Assembly: GCA_037367405.1 (NCBI GenBank)
Contig: JAZKJV010000600.1
Location: 372,001-436,000 of the forward strand
DNA: 64,000 nucleotides
Origin: Ottelia alismoides
Lineage: Eukaryota > Streptophyta > Magnoliopsida > Alismatales > Hydrocharitaceae
Direction of reading: 5' to 3'
Shown in pieces: positions 1-9,762 of the stretch. The notes under the pieces were generated by a model. That model did not search any database. It was not told the origin of the DNA and saw only the letters and a list, made by a program, of their open reading frames with translations. How positions within the stretch are numbered: the stretch's first letter is position 1; every line of letters starts with the position of its first letter. A program made the translations under genes and the position numbers.

Positions 1-64
1 ATACGTATGCGCTAGTAGATTCATAGACTCACGATGAGAAAATGAATAGCCCCTTCTTTAGTAC
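1..64 (+). pseudogene. Copia F gag fragment, left of copia A insertion
   Basis: This short stretch is the left part of a gag reading frame. Read across the copia A insertion with one copy of the 5-bp duplication removed, it joins the sequence after 5138 as SPFFSTITKLDGINYGVWSQ, the start of a UBN2-type copia gag. Positions 60-64 (AGTAC) are the left target-site duplication of copia A. The rest of element F lies outside the window on the left. Confidence 0.7.
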
Positions 65-217
65 TGTGAAAATATTTATGTTTTCCATATTTCATATGTA
101 TCTCTTTCTTATTCTCTAGTTTTGTTTTTCACTTTATCTAATTTACCCATATGCCTCTCTACTATATGAGAGAGCCTAGGATTCTCAGAAATAACAATGC
201 TCTTTTTTTCTCCAACA
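65..217 (+). repeat. Copia A 5' LTR
   Basis: The repeat starts TGTGAAAATA, ends TCTCCAACA, and matches 4986-5138. It contains a TATA-like stretch (CTACTATATGAGAGAG, about 161-176). The equivalent in the 3' LTR reads CTATATAAGAGAG, so the 5' copy has a weakened TATA box. Such short LTRs carry promoter and poly(A) signals in copia elements; that role is inferred here. Confidence 0.93.
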
Positions 218-229
218 TGGTATCAGAAC
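218..229 (+). promoter_or_regulatory. Copia A primer-binding site (iMet tRNA type)
   Basis: TGGTATCAGAAC directly follows the 5' LTR. It matches the usual plant copia PBS TGGTATCAGAGC, complementary to the 3' end of initiator-Met tRNA, except at the penultimate base. Confidence 0.85.
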
Positions 230-745
230 GGCGGTCCTAGACCGGAGCTCTCGATTCCGAAAAACCATGACCCTACCTCCAGGCCCCCCCACCTCCTCGT
301 GCGCCGCCACCGCCTTGCACCGCCTTACGCACGCACATCCGCGCCTTGCGCACGCCACCGTCCAGTGCACAGCGGATCCGCGCGCACAGCTCTCGCCTCG
401 CGTGCACCCTCGCGTCCCTCGCGCGCACCTCCTCGCGCATCTCGCGCGCTTCCTCGTGCGCTCTCTCGCGCCCAGCAGGCCTCGCGTACTCTCTTGCGCC
501 CAGCATGCCTCGCGCACATTCTCGTGCACTGTCTCACGCGCACAGTAGTTAGCACGTGGCTTCTAGGGTTTGAGGGTGAGCGTGCAACTGAGTTAACACG
601 CCCCTTACGCTCTGAGCTTATCGACTTCATTTGTTGGTCGATGGGTTGGTTTGCATGAGTCTACATGTTCACCCAAACTCATATATGTCTGTGTAGACAT
701 ACAAACTTTGGTTTCCTACACCCGTAGCAGTCTTCTTTCGGCAAT
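230..745 (+). other. Copia A untranslated leader, GC-rich
   Basis: The leader between PBS and gag start has a very GC-rich core (about 290-545) made of imperfect CTCGCGC / CGCGCAC repeats. Several arginine/alanine-rich frames cross this core on both strands, but they are low-complexity by-products and show no domain. The gag ATG (MSESK...) follows at 746. Copia B, C, E, G and remnant H also have GC-rich leaders, but with different sequence. Confidence 0.6.
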
Positions 746-1906
746 ATGTCTGAAAGCAAGGTCGATGTACCCGCCAATGCGCATTCAGAGGTCCAGCGCC
801 TATTATGAAAATCGACGGGACGAATTATGAGCTCTGGGCTATGCAATTCATAAGCCTGATGAAGTCGAATGGTAAGAAGCATATTCTTACCGAAGAGAAG
901 CCGATGGAGAAGACTGGGGTGAATGCCTCGTGGGAGGCAGACGATGTGTATGCCAAAGTCTGGCTATCTGGCACGTTGACGATAGAGATCGCCAATGATG
1001 TACTACATCAGCCCACGGCCAAGGCTATGCGGGATATTCTAGCGGCGACATATTCGCAGGCGCGGAATGAGATCAAGATACTTCAATTGCAACATGATAT
1101 TTTTTACAGTCAAACAAAATGGGTGTCCCCTCCACTCACTGTACACATCCCTACGAGGGATGTTTGAGAAGCTCCAGAGCTTCATGCCGTTAACGGCCAC
1201 TCCTGAGCAGCATAAGACATACAGGAATGCTACCATGGTAGGTGTATTCCTGGTTGCCCTTGATCCAGAGTATGATACTGTCCGGTCTCAGATTCTTGCT
1301 GACGCCACTATTCCTCCTATGGAGGAGGCTTTTCGCCGACTGAGTCGAATCACTGTCCCAAGTTCGACTACTAGCCAGACACCTTCAGCGATGGCTGTCT
1401 CCAGAGGAAGAGGTGGCTCCTCTACTTTTCGTGGCCGTGGTCCTCGGGGTCGTGGGGGTCGGATTCGTCAACCATGCAATTATTGTCGTCGTCCTGGCCA
1501 CTCCGAGGATACATGCTATTCTAAGCATGGCTTTCCAACATCGGCACGGGTAGCAGAACAAGTTGAGTCCCCTGCACCTTCCTCGTTGGACCAGCGATTC
1601 GATGATCTTGTTGCCAGACTGAGGAACATCATGCCTCCTGATACAGCTCCTGGAGGTCAGTCAGATGTGGCCGTCTCTGCCTCGGCCAGTTCACCTGCTA
1701 CAGCCAGTACCTCAGGTAGTTCTTATGCTCTCACCTCTTGTGATGGATCTATGATTACGGACTGGATTATGGATTCTGGAGCAACACATCACCTTTGTGG
1801 GGACAAAGAGCAGCTTACTGCATATAGACAGGTCTCTTCAAGACGAACTGTGGTGATAGCCAATGGGACACATTCCCCGATTATAGGACAGGGGAGATTA
1901 ACTTGA
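746..1906 (+). pseudogene. Copia A gag and protease (frameshifted)
   Basis: Gag starts at the ATG at 746 (MSESKVD, as in copia B). It runs through a UBN2/DUF4219-type region (DGTNYELWAMQF, PTAKAMRDILAATYSQA) to a CCHC zinc knuckle (CNYCRRPGHSEDTC, about 1476-1517) and the aspartic protease core MDSGATHHLCGD (about 1768-1803). Compared with copia B, the frame shifts near 784, again in a T-run near 1100, and at about 1893, where the frame ends at a TGA (1904-1906). The catalytic DSGA motif is intact. The piece should therefore be read as a broken gag-pol start and not as separate genes. Confidence 0.88.
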
Positions 1907-3010
1907 CACCTTCCATGAGATTGCAGAATGTGTTATATGCTACCGATTTCTTTATGAATTTAATGTCCATTAGCCAGATTACAAAGGATTTGAACTGTCG
2001 AGCTATTTTTGACTCATCGTCTCTTGTTTTTCAGGACATACCCTCGGGCAAGGTGATTGGTTGTGGTCGTGAGCATAATGGTCTCTATCGTCTAGTCCAT
2101 ACTCCCTATGTCGGTACATCTCTTCATTTTACAGGATCAGACTCTCCATATACCTGGCATCTCCGCTTATGGTCATCTACCTCTTCAAAAGATGTGTCGT
2201 GTTTTACCCCAAATTTCTCCGAAGTCGTCCTTCCAGTGTGAAGCGTGTCAGTTGGGAAAGCAACATCGGTCTACTTTCCCGAGTCGTCAGAGTCGGAGCA
2301 GTAGCTCCTTGTTTGAGTTAGTCCATATTGATATTTGGGGTCCCAGTCGTGTTCCTGACCACCAGGGACACAGGTTCTATCTTGTTGCGGTAGATAATTT
2401 TTCTCGCTTGTCTTGGTTGTTTTTATTGAAGAATAAATCTGAAGCAGGAGATGTGATTCAAATGTTTATCAATGAAGTTCAAAATATTTTCTCTTCTTCT
2501 GTGAAAATTGTGTGCTCTGACAATGCATTGGAGTTCTGTACTAGAGCTCTTTCCTTGTTCTTTTCAGCTCGTGGTATGGTTCATCAAACTTCATGTACTT
2601 ACACTTCACAAAAAAATGGTGTTGCAGAGCGGAAACATCGTCATCTATTGGATATCACTAGAACCCTACTTATTCAGAGTCATGCTCCACACTCGTTCTG
2701 GGGTGATGCGGTTCTCACTGCTTGCTTCCTAGTAAATCGCCTCATCTGTCTTGAGTGAGAAAACTCCTTTCTCTATAGCCTTTCCTGAGAAGGAGTTGTT
2801 CTCTCTTACACCCAGTGTTTTGGTTGTGTTGTGTTTGCCCATCAGTTGGTGCCAGGTCTTGATAAGCTCTCTCCCAGGGCAGTCAAATGTATGTTTGTGG
2901 GATACTCCAGGACACAGAAGGGATATCGTTGATTTGATCCGCTGCGTCGAAAATACTTCGCTAGCGCCGTCGTCACATTCTTTGAATCTGTGATGTTTTT
3001 CTCTCCTACA
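1903..3010 (+). pseudogene. Copia A gag-pre-integrase and integrase (frameshifted)
   Basis: The first part (1903-2170) matches the gag-pre-integrase linker, and a shift near 2167 moves to the frame of 2170-2755. That frame holds the HHCC-type region (CEACQLGKQH) and the rve core: HIDIWGP (first Asp), CSDNALEF (second Asp) and QKNGVAERKHRH (Glu). All three DDE residues are present, unlike in copia B, where the second Asp is lost. A further shift at about 2740 breaks the frame, and the C-terminal part continues out of frame to about 3010. The integrase would normally insert cDNA; this copy cannot be made as one protein. Confidence 0.85.
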
Positions 3011-3436
3011 GGTGACAGAATGACTACTTCCCATTCCGATACTGAGGTCTACATACCACCTCCTCCTATGAGTCAGTTACCTTCTACACCATCTCTCCCA
3101 CCACCTCCTGTCATACCTTCACCTCCACCTTTACCACCTCCAGTAAACATTGTTCCCCCTTTACCAAAGTATTATACTCGTCGGTCCTCTTCTGCTCATG
3201 GTCATTGTACGTCATCCAGCAGGCCCCAGGTTTGTTCTGATAACATGATTTCTAACGATGAGTCTGAAGATCTATTGATACAGGGATCGCAGCAGGATGA
3301 CGTTCATGGAGAGTTGGACGTGCCTATCGCTATTAGGAAGCAGAGGCGTACTTGTGCATCCTACCAACTTGCCTCCCGGGATTCATTTCATCATCTTACA
3401 ACGATTGCCAGAGATTTGCAGTTGCTCTATTTGTTG
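3011..3436 (+). pseudogene. Copia A proline-rich linker between integrase and RT
   Basis: This stretch encodes PPPP-rich segments (about 3050-3165) then YTRRSSSAHGH and a basic stretch. Copia B has the same kind of spacer between integrase and reverse transcriptase (PPPPPPPPPSSIVPPLP). No enzymatic motif is expected or seen. A stop codon at 3437-3439 separates it from the RT frame. Confidence 0.65.
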
Positions 3437-3439
3437 TAG

Positions 3440-4977
3440 AAGTTCCACAGAATTACCAGGATGCATTGCAAGATAGCAAATGGCGCCTTGCTATGGAAGA
3501 AGAAATGGTCGCGTTGCAGTCTCGTGGAACATGGACACTTGTTTCTCCTCCTCTTGGAGCGTCTGTTGTTAGTTGCAAGCGGGTATTTACTGTTAAATAC
3601 CATGCAGATGGAAGCCTTGATCGGTACAAGGCAAGGCTCGTGGCTCGTGGTTTTACTCAAACCTATGGAGTTGATTACTTGGACACGTTTTCTCCAGTTG
3701 CTCGACATTCCACTTTACGTGTCCTTCTTTAAGTTGTTGTAGCACGTGATTGGCCGTTATTTCAGCTTGACGTGAAAAAATGCATTTTTGTATGGAGATC
3801 GACAAGAAGAGGTCTATATGCAGCAGCCTCCGGGGTTTGCTGCTGAGGGGGAGTGTCAACAGGTTTGTAGACTCCATAAGGCAATATATGGCCTTAAACA
3901 GAGTCCTATAGCGCGGTTTCAAAAGCTTTCAGATCTGATTGAACGACAGGGATTCAAGAGGTCAAATGCAGACCATTCTTTATTTGTGCAGAAGACGCCT
4001 GGAGGTATTGTTGCTATCATGGTGTATGTTGATGATATTGTTGTTACAGGAGATGATGAGCAGGGAATCAAGATGGCGAAAGAATTTCTGGGCAGTCAAT
4101 TTGTGACTAAGGATCTGGGCACCCTAAGGTATTTCTTGGGGTTGGAATTTGCTAGAAATGCACAGGGTCTTGTGATGACCCAAAGAAAGTATGTTACAGA
4201 TATGCTTGCAAAGACAGGCATGATTGGATGTCGACCTTCCACTACTCCTATGGATCCTAGCATGAAGCTATATGATGATGATACAGATGAAGTCGATAAG
4301 AGAAGATACAGAGAGATGGTTGGAAAACTCCTTTATATTAGAATCACCAGACCGGATATTGCATTTGCAATGAGTCGAGTGAGTCAATTCATGGAGCAAC
4401 ATCGACAGGTACATATGGATGCTATATATATGATATTGAGATATCTAAAATCATCTCCAGGCTCATGATTACTATTCAAGAAAGGAGAAACACTCTCTGT
4501 ATCCGCATATGCTGAAGCAGATTATGCAGGTTGTCCTAAGGATAGGAGATCGATTTCGGGATTTGCGATATTCGTTGGCAGTTCTCTCGTTTCTTGGAAA
4601 AGCAAGAAACAAACAGTTGTAGCAAGATCAAGTGCCGAGTCCGAATACAGGGCTATGGCTCAAGCAAGTACAGAAATGATGTGGGTCTGAGCAGTACTAG
4701 GTGGTCTACATATAGAGGTTCCTCTACCCATGGAGTTACACTGTGATAACAAGGCTGCTCTATTCATTGCAAACAATCCTGCGTTCCATGAGAGAACAAA
4801 ATATATTGAGGTAGATTGTCACTACACCAGAGATATGATTCAAAAGGGCCCGATTTCTACTTCCCATGTCAGCTCTGGAGAGCAAACAGCGGACATCTTC
4901 ACCAAGCCACTGTAGAGAGGATCATTCCAGAAGTGTTCATCCAAGCTTAGCATGATCGATATCTATGCTCCATCTTG
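3440..4977 (+). pseudogene. Copia A reverse transcriptase and RNase H (frameshift, stops)
   Basis: RT begins around WRLAMEEEMVALQSRGTW and RYKARLVARGFTQTYGVDY. A stop at 3730-3732 and an extra A in an A-run near 3775 shift the frame. The frame from 3788 carries EEVYMQQPPGF, the catalytic YVDD (about 4027-4038) and KYVTDML. An in-frame TGA at 4466 precedes the RNase H region (ADYAGCPKDRRS, SSAESEYRAMA, ELHCDNKAALFIANNP, then EVDCHY). Another TGA follows WV at about 4688, and a premature TAG falls after FTKPL (about 4913). The original C-terminus (MIDIYAPS) ends at about 4977, just before the polypurine tract. Catalytic residues survive, but the ORF does not. Confidence 0.9.
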
Positions 4978-4985
4978 AGGAGGAG
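4975..4985 (+). promoter_or_regulatory. Copia A polypurine tract
   Basis: TTGAGGAGGAG lies directly against the 3' LTR and overlaps the last codons of the polyprotein. In LTR elements this is the primer site for plus-strand cDNA. In the related copia B the equivalent reads TTGAGGGGGAG. Confidence 0.8.
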
Positions 4986-5138
4986 TGTGAAGATATTTAT
5001 GTTTTCCATATTTCATATGTATCTCTTTCTTATTCTCTAGTTATGTTTTCCACTTTATGTAATTTACCCATAGGCCTCTCTACTATATAAGAGAGCCTAG
5101 AGTTCTCAGAAATAACAACGCTTTTATTTTCTCCAACA
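4986..5138 (+). repeat. Copia A 3' LTR
   Basis: This is the direct repeat of 65-217. It starts TGTGAAGATA, ends TCTCCAACA, and is followed by the right duplication AGTAC (5139-5143). Confidence 0.93.
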
Positions 5139-6190
5139 AGTACCATCACCAAGTTGGATGGTATAAATTATGGGTGTGGTCCCAATCTCTTTTGAATGCA
5201 ATAGGACAAGATGAACATATTATTACCAAGGAGGAACCAACTGAGAAGAATGGCATGAATACAACATGGAAGAAAGATAATGCTATGGTCAAGGTGTGGA
5301 TTATGAGTAGATGCATCTCACGTATTGCAAATGATATCGGGCATTACAAGACAGCTAAATGTATGTGGGACAGTTTTCGCAAGACATACTCAGAAGATAA
5401 GAATTATGCCAAGATCCTTCAGACATATATGATGGTATGTATCAATTGAAGCAAAATGGATGTGCCCTTGTCTAATTCTATTCGGCATGGTTCCAAAGAT
5501 TGAACTCATATATGCCCATTTGTACATGTCTGACACAGATTGCCTTCAGGAATTAATTGATGATTGGACTCTTTTTTAGGGTTAGACCTTATATATAAAA
5601 TCGCTAGAGCACATATGATCATTGCATCCGAGATTGAGTCTATGGAAAAAGCCTTCAGCATGCTTACCAAGTTGTCTATATCTCTTTCAACACAGACTTG
5701 TGTTGAAACCCCGTCGGCTATGACTCTACCCTTAAGCAGAGATCGAGAAACTTTCTTTAGAGGTAGGGAACGGAGTCATGATCTCGGACGTGGAAAGCCC
5801 CCATGCACCTTTTTCTTTCCGCGTGGACCACGCTGGGACCGTTGTTTGGGGAAGCAAGAAAAAGACTCCAACGGCTCATCAGATTCAGGCCATCCCAACA
5901 TAGGATGATATCTCATCGACAATATCCAGAGCAGAATATGAGGATCTAATACAATGGTTATGCCAGCATGGGTTTGTATCATAACTGTCTTTGTCAGGAG
6001 CATGACCTACCTTAGGCACCACCTCTACCGATACTACAGCCTTTGTTGATGCCTCATGTATACCTATATTGGGATGTACTTGTACGAGTTCATCTAGTTC
6101 TTCGGATTGGTTGGTAGACTCAAGCGTATCACGATACATTAGCGGCAACAAAAACTAGTTCTCTACACTTCGAGAGGTTACACCATACCA
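5139..6190 (+). pseudogene. Copia F gag, decayed, right of copia A
   Basis: The frame 5144-5449 encodes a UBN2-type gag (KLDGINYGVWSQSLLNAIGQ, then ANDIGHYKTAKCMWDSF and KTYSEDKNYAKIL). It continues out of frame as YQLKQNG... with many stops up to about 5900, including a piece (5564-5908) ending in a diverged basic region. This gag belongs to a different copia family from A: the key words are shared, but the sequence is far apart. No PBS or LTR of F is visible in the window, so most of it has been lost or lies to the left. The stretch 5910-6190 has no recognisable domain. Confidence 0.7.
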
Positions 6191-6255
6191 TACCATTGGG
6201 GTGGCAGATAGCAGATAATCCCCTATTGCTGGACAGGGGCAGAATTAAGTGGCTC

Positions 6256-6410
6256 CATTGTTGCAATATTCGGTCAAATGTACCGAATATTCGTGAATAT
6301 TCTTATTCGGTGGGGCGACCAAATAGAATATTGGTATTCGATCAATATTCGGTCCAACCCGAATATTCACGAATACTTCGATTCGAATATTCGACCAACT
6401 ATTGCAATAG
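6256..6410. mobile_element. hAT-type MITE relict (GTTGCAATATTCGG termini)
   Basis: The left end CATTGTTGCAATATTCGGTC mirrors the right end GACCAACTATTGCAATAG in reverse. The body is packed with GAATATTCG-like short palindromes. The termini and motif style match the better preserved elements at 37302-38451 and 60942-61404. I could not see a clean 8-bp duplication, so the ends are approximate. Confidence 0.55.
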
Positions 6411-8385
6411 ACTCCTGATTTTTTTAAAGGTCCATATTTATCTCGATATCACAACAAATGTTAGAGTTTCATATATGTAACTTGTTAATTTGTGCTTTTA
6501 TATCAGACTATTATTGGTTGACGACCATATATGTTTAAATACGTAAGAATATTATATATTTATTTATTTATTTATTTTTCTATACAACCCTTTAGAATTC
6601 TTTAGTCATCTTTTCGATCCTTCTCTTTTTCCATTTCTTCTTCATACTTATGTTTTTTCCAGCCTAAGTATAGGAGGTCGAGCCCTTATTCTCTTAGTTG
6701 TTTTACTTCTATTCTTTCGTACCCAGTTTCTTCGTACTTCAATCCGACACTTAGGCTATTTAAAGGGTCGTACTGGGTTTTCACCTCCTTATATTGTTCT
6801 TCTTCTTTATGATTAGTACGAGCTATGTCTTTCATTCCACTTTGTGCCACGAGGACATAGCACAAGCTAAATATAGGGCAGGTGTGTATATATTGCATAT
6901 ATACTCTATTCATAGCTTGTACTTTCACATGTTTTGTATGTTATTATGGGTTGTGGAGTACGGGGATTTGAAACTGATTTGTAGAAATGATTTGTAAAAT
7001 ATTTGGAAAATTATTATATATGTTTGACAAGGTTTGTACAAATGTTTTACAAATTGTCTGAAAAAGGGTACAAATTATTTTGACACATTGTTTTATATAT
7101 ACTTACAAAATTCTTTGAAAAAAAAGCTTTAAAAATCAAACAAAATTACTAAATAATAAGTAGTTTTATCCCTAACGCTTTCGCTTCCACACAAGACGTG
7201 TAGTTTATGATACTTGGTTTAAAGTGATGCTTGACTCAAAGTTTAATTATTCTTGGTCATTGGGGTATATGACTTAATTACTTAAACTCCCTAGTTTGAA
7301 ATATATGCATATTTTATTGTGTGTTTAATGTCTACCTTAAAAAAATAACAAGCACTTCACTTGTATGATTACATGGACAACATAATGAGTTGCGATTTCA
7401 CCTGAGGAACTAGAATGGGAGGTTTGAATTTGGACCTGATATTATGATGCTCGAAGACGAGATAAAATTAATGAAGGCTTCATGAAATATGAGTGTCAGC
7501 ATATTAGCCAGTATGAAAATAAGGTTCATATATGATCTTTGACTAAACCTAAGTGTCATCATGTGTAAAACCAATTAAAATTGCTGAACAGTGTACGCCA
7601 ACTTTGGTAAAAGTTCTGGGGCTAGCTAAAAAGAAAAGAAAAATAAGAGAAAAAATAAAAAGAAGTTCATACACTACAAAGTTAAATTCAAAAGAGATTA
7701 CACCAGTGGCGAGCACTCCCAACCTTTTAAGTGTCCACTTGTATCAAAAATCTTATGCTTTTATAAGTCAGGCTACCACTATAAAAGTCTCTACATCGTA
7801 TAGTGATACAAGTCTGGGTGTAGACGGTATAACAGATACTCAAAAGAGACACACTTCGGTGCATTCCTAGAAAAACAAGTGCATACGGCTCATTATTCTC
7901 TTGATGGACACACTGATTAACACCAAAAATACATGTATTTTAATAAGGCACTCGAGAAATTCCTTGTTCCTAATTGAAGAGAAAAGAAATTACACAAACC
8001 TATATCCTCCATAACTGGCATTTCCATCTGCACATTTTAGTCTAATAACTAAAGAGATGGTGAGTTGAAGCAAGACTAGATTTATTCCCTAGTGTTGAGG
8101 ATTAGGTCCTAAGGAAGATTTTTTCAAACTGGTACCTCAAGTGAAGCTTTAACCCTACGCACGTATTTGTAGTCTGCACTTAAAGTCATACCTCTTATAT
8201 TTATGTATATATAGAGATGCTGAAAATTAGAGAAGTAGAGTTCCTTTTGACCAATATACTTAGTACAGATTTAGAATTTAAGAGTCGTATCATAAATGTC
8301 GAGTCTTGTTTTTCACATGCACAGTCAAGGATTCAACTATTTATTCTTTACTTGCTCGAGGACTAGCAAAGTTTAAGTATATAAG
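6411..8385 (+). other. AT-rich non-coding debris, possible gypsy 3' region
   Basis: No supportable gene is present. Two spots resemble the short conserved block upstream of the 3' LTR in Tat/Athila-type gypsy elements: GCCACGAGGACATAGCAC... at about 6845-6885, and TTGCTCGAGGACTAGC followed by AGTTTAAG at about 8353-8375. Between them lies AT-rich sequence with an A/G-rich stretch (7627-7672). A lysine-rich 105-codon frame (7553-7870) crosses that stretch and looks like chance. The gypsy reading rests on motif memory only. Confidence 0.35.
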
Positions 8386-8722
8386 GTGATAAATCACTAA
8401 TTTATCATCATTATTTTCATTTATTACCCCTCTAGCTTAAATAATTCAATTCAACGAATAATTAATTAACTGAATTACCAGCTAACCCTTTGCAATTAAG
8501 TATTCCTAATTATATGTACAAAAATAAATATATTATTGTGCCTCTATTTTTGTTTTTCTTTAATATTAAAAACCCAATAAAAATTAATTTAATAATGTAT
8601 AGATTTAATTTAACATTAACCAATAATCAAAAATACAAAAAATAATAAAAGAAATAAAATAAATATTTTTATTAAATTAAAAATACTTGTAAAACTATAA
8701 CTATGTAAATATGATGTATTTT
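8386..8722 (+). repeat. Candidate gypsy LTR start, cut by copia B
   Basis: TGATAAATCACTAATTTATC begins right after the CTCGAGGAC-type block and is itself a short inverted repeat, as is common at the start of Tat/Athila LTRs. The sequence is then interrupted by copia B. Positions 8718-8722 (ATTTT) are copia B's left target duplication. No matching second LTR was found, so this is tentative. Confidence 0.3.
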
Positions 8723-8876
8723 TGTTGGAAAACGTGAATGCGATACTCTATTCCACAGCCCTAGGCTCTCTTATATAGGAGAGTAGCCTATGGGTAAATT
8801 ACATAAGAAGACTAACAAGAAAATAAAATAACAACAAGAGACAAAAAACTCTATGCGTCAACACTATGCGTCAACA
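8723..8876 (-). repeat. Copia B 3' LTR
   Basis: The repeat is identical by eye to 13611-13764. On the minus strand it contains TCCTATATAAGAGAG, a good TATA box. Its outer end holds a 13-bp tandem duplication (CTATGCGTCAACA twice). Confidence 0.95.
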
Positions 8877-8883
8877 CTCCCCC

Positions 8884-9762
8884 TCAAGATGGAGCATAGA
8901 TATCAATCATGCTCAGCTTGGACGCACACTTCTGGAATGGACCTTTAGATAATGCCTTGGTGAAGATATCAGCAGTCTGATTTTCTGATGAGACGTGAGA
9001 TGTAGCAATGAACCCCTTCTGAATCATGTCACGTATGTAGTGACAGTCGACCTCAATATGCTTGGTCCTCTCATGAAAAACTGGGTTATTTGCTATGAAC
9101 AAGGCAGCCTGATTGTCACATTCCAACATCATGGGAAGAGGTATATCAATGAATAGGTCTGCAAGTAAGGATTTTACCCACATCATTTCTGTACTCGCCT
9201 GGGCCATAGCCCTATATTCTGATTCAGCACTAGATCTAGCTACTACTGTCTGCTTCTTGCTCTTCCACGAAACTAGAGCATCTCCAACGTATACTGCAAA
9301 CCCTGATGTTGACTTCCTGTCCTTGGGGCATCCTGCATAGTCTGCATCCGCACATCCTGTAACAGAAATCCCCTTTCCTTTCTTAAATAGCAAGCCTGCA
9401 CCTGGGGATGATTTTAGATATCTCAGAATCATGTGTATAGCATCCATATGGACCTGGCGTGGTTGCTCCATGAACTGGCTCACACGACTCACTGCAAACT
9501 GTATGTCAGGTCTAGTGATAGTAACATACAGTAATTTTCCTACCAGTTCTCTGTACCTTCTCTGATCCACCTCTTCTGTGTCATCATCATACAGCGTCAT
9601 GCTAGGGTCCATTGGTGTCGTAGCAGGTCGACACCCTAGCATACCTGTCTCACTCAGCAGATCCGTGACATACTTCCTCTGTGTCATAACTAATCCGTCT
9701 GAATTTCTCGCAAATTCCAGCCCCAGGAAGTATCTAAGGACTCCCAAGTCCTTGGTGACAAA
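8884..9762 (-). pseudogene. Copia B polyprotein, end of RT plus RNase H
   Basis: This is the downstream part of the copia B polyprotein, separated from the main frame by a one-base deletion near 9762-9765, judged against copia A. It carries the end of RT (LRYFLGLEF, RKYVTDLLSETGM, RPATTPMDPSM, PDIQFAVSRVSQFM). RNase H follows, with DADYAGCPKDRKSTSGFAVY, SSAESEYRAMAQA, ECDNQAALFIANN and EVDCHYIRDMI. It ends with MIDIYAPS and a stop next to the polypurine tract. RNase H residues appear intact. Without frameshifting it would not be translated with the rest. Confidence 0.9.

Larger units (their letters stand above)
65..5138 (+). mobile_element. Copia A: complete Ty1/copia LTR retrotransposon, decayed coding region
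   Basis: This is a structurally complete element. It has 153-bp direct LTRs (TGTGAA...CCAACA) at both ends, a PBS right after the 5' LTR and a purine-rich tract right before the 3' LTR. The 5-bp duplication AGTAC flanks it at 60-64 and 5139-5143. Domain order is gag, zinc knuckle, protease, integrase, RT, RNase H, which defines Ty1/copia. The two LTRs differ at about 11 positions by eye, so it is older than copia B. Several frameshifts and stop codons break the polyprotein, so it is non-autonomous today. Its proteins closely resemble those of copia B at 8.7-13.8 kb, so both belong to one family or to sister families. Confidence 0.95.

Noticed and set aside
197..658. Arginine/serine/alanine-rich ORFs on both strands at the start of the window
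   Set aside because: They lie in the repetitive GC-rich leader of copia A, start at or in the LTR and have no domain.
7553..7870. Lysine-rich 105-codon ORF
   Set aside because: It crosses an A/G-rich stretch with no start context, domain or conserved neighbour; a chance frame.
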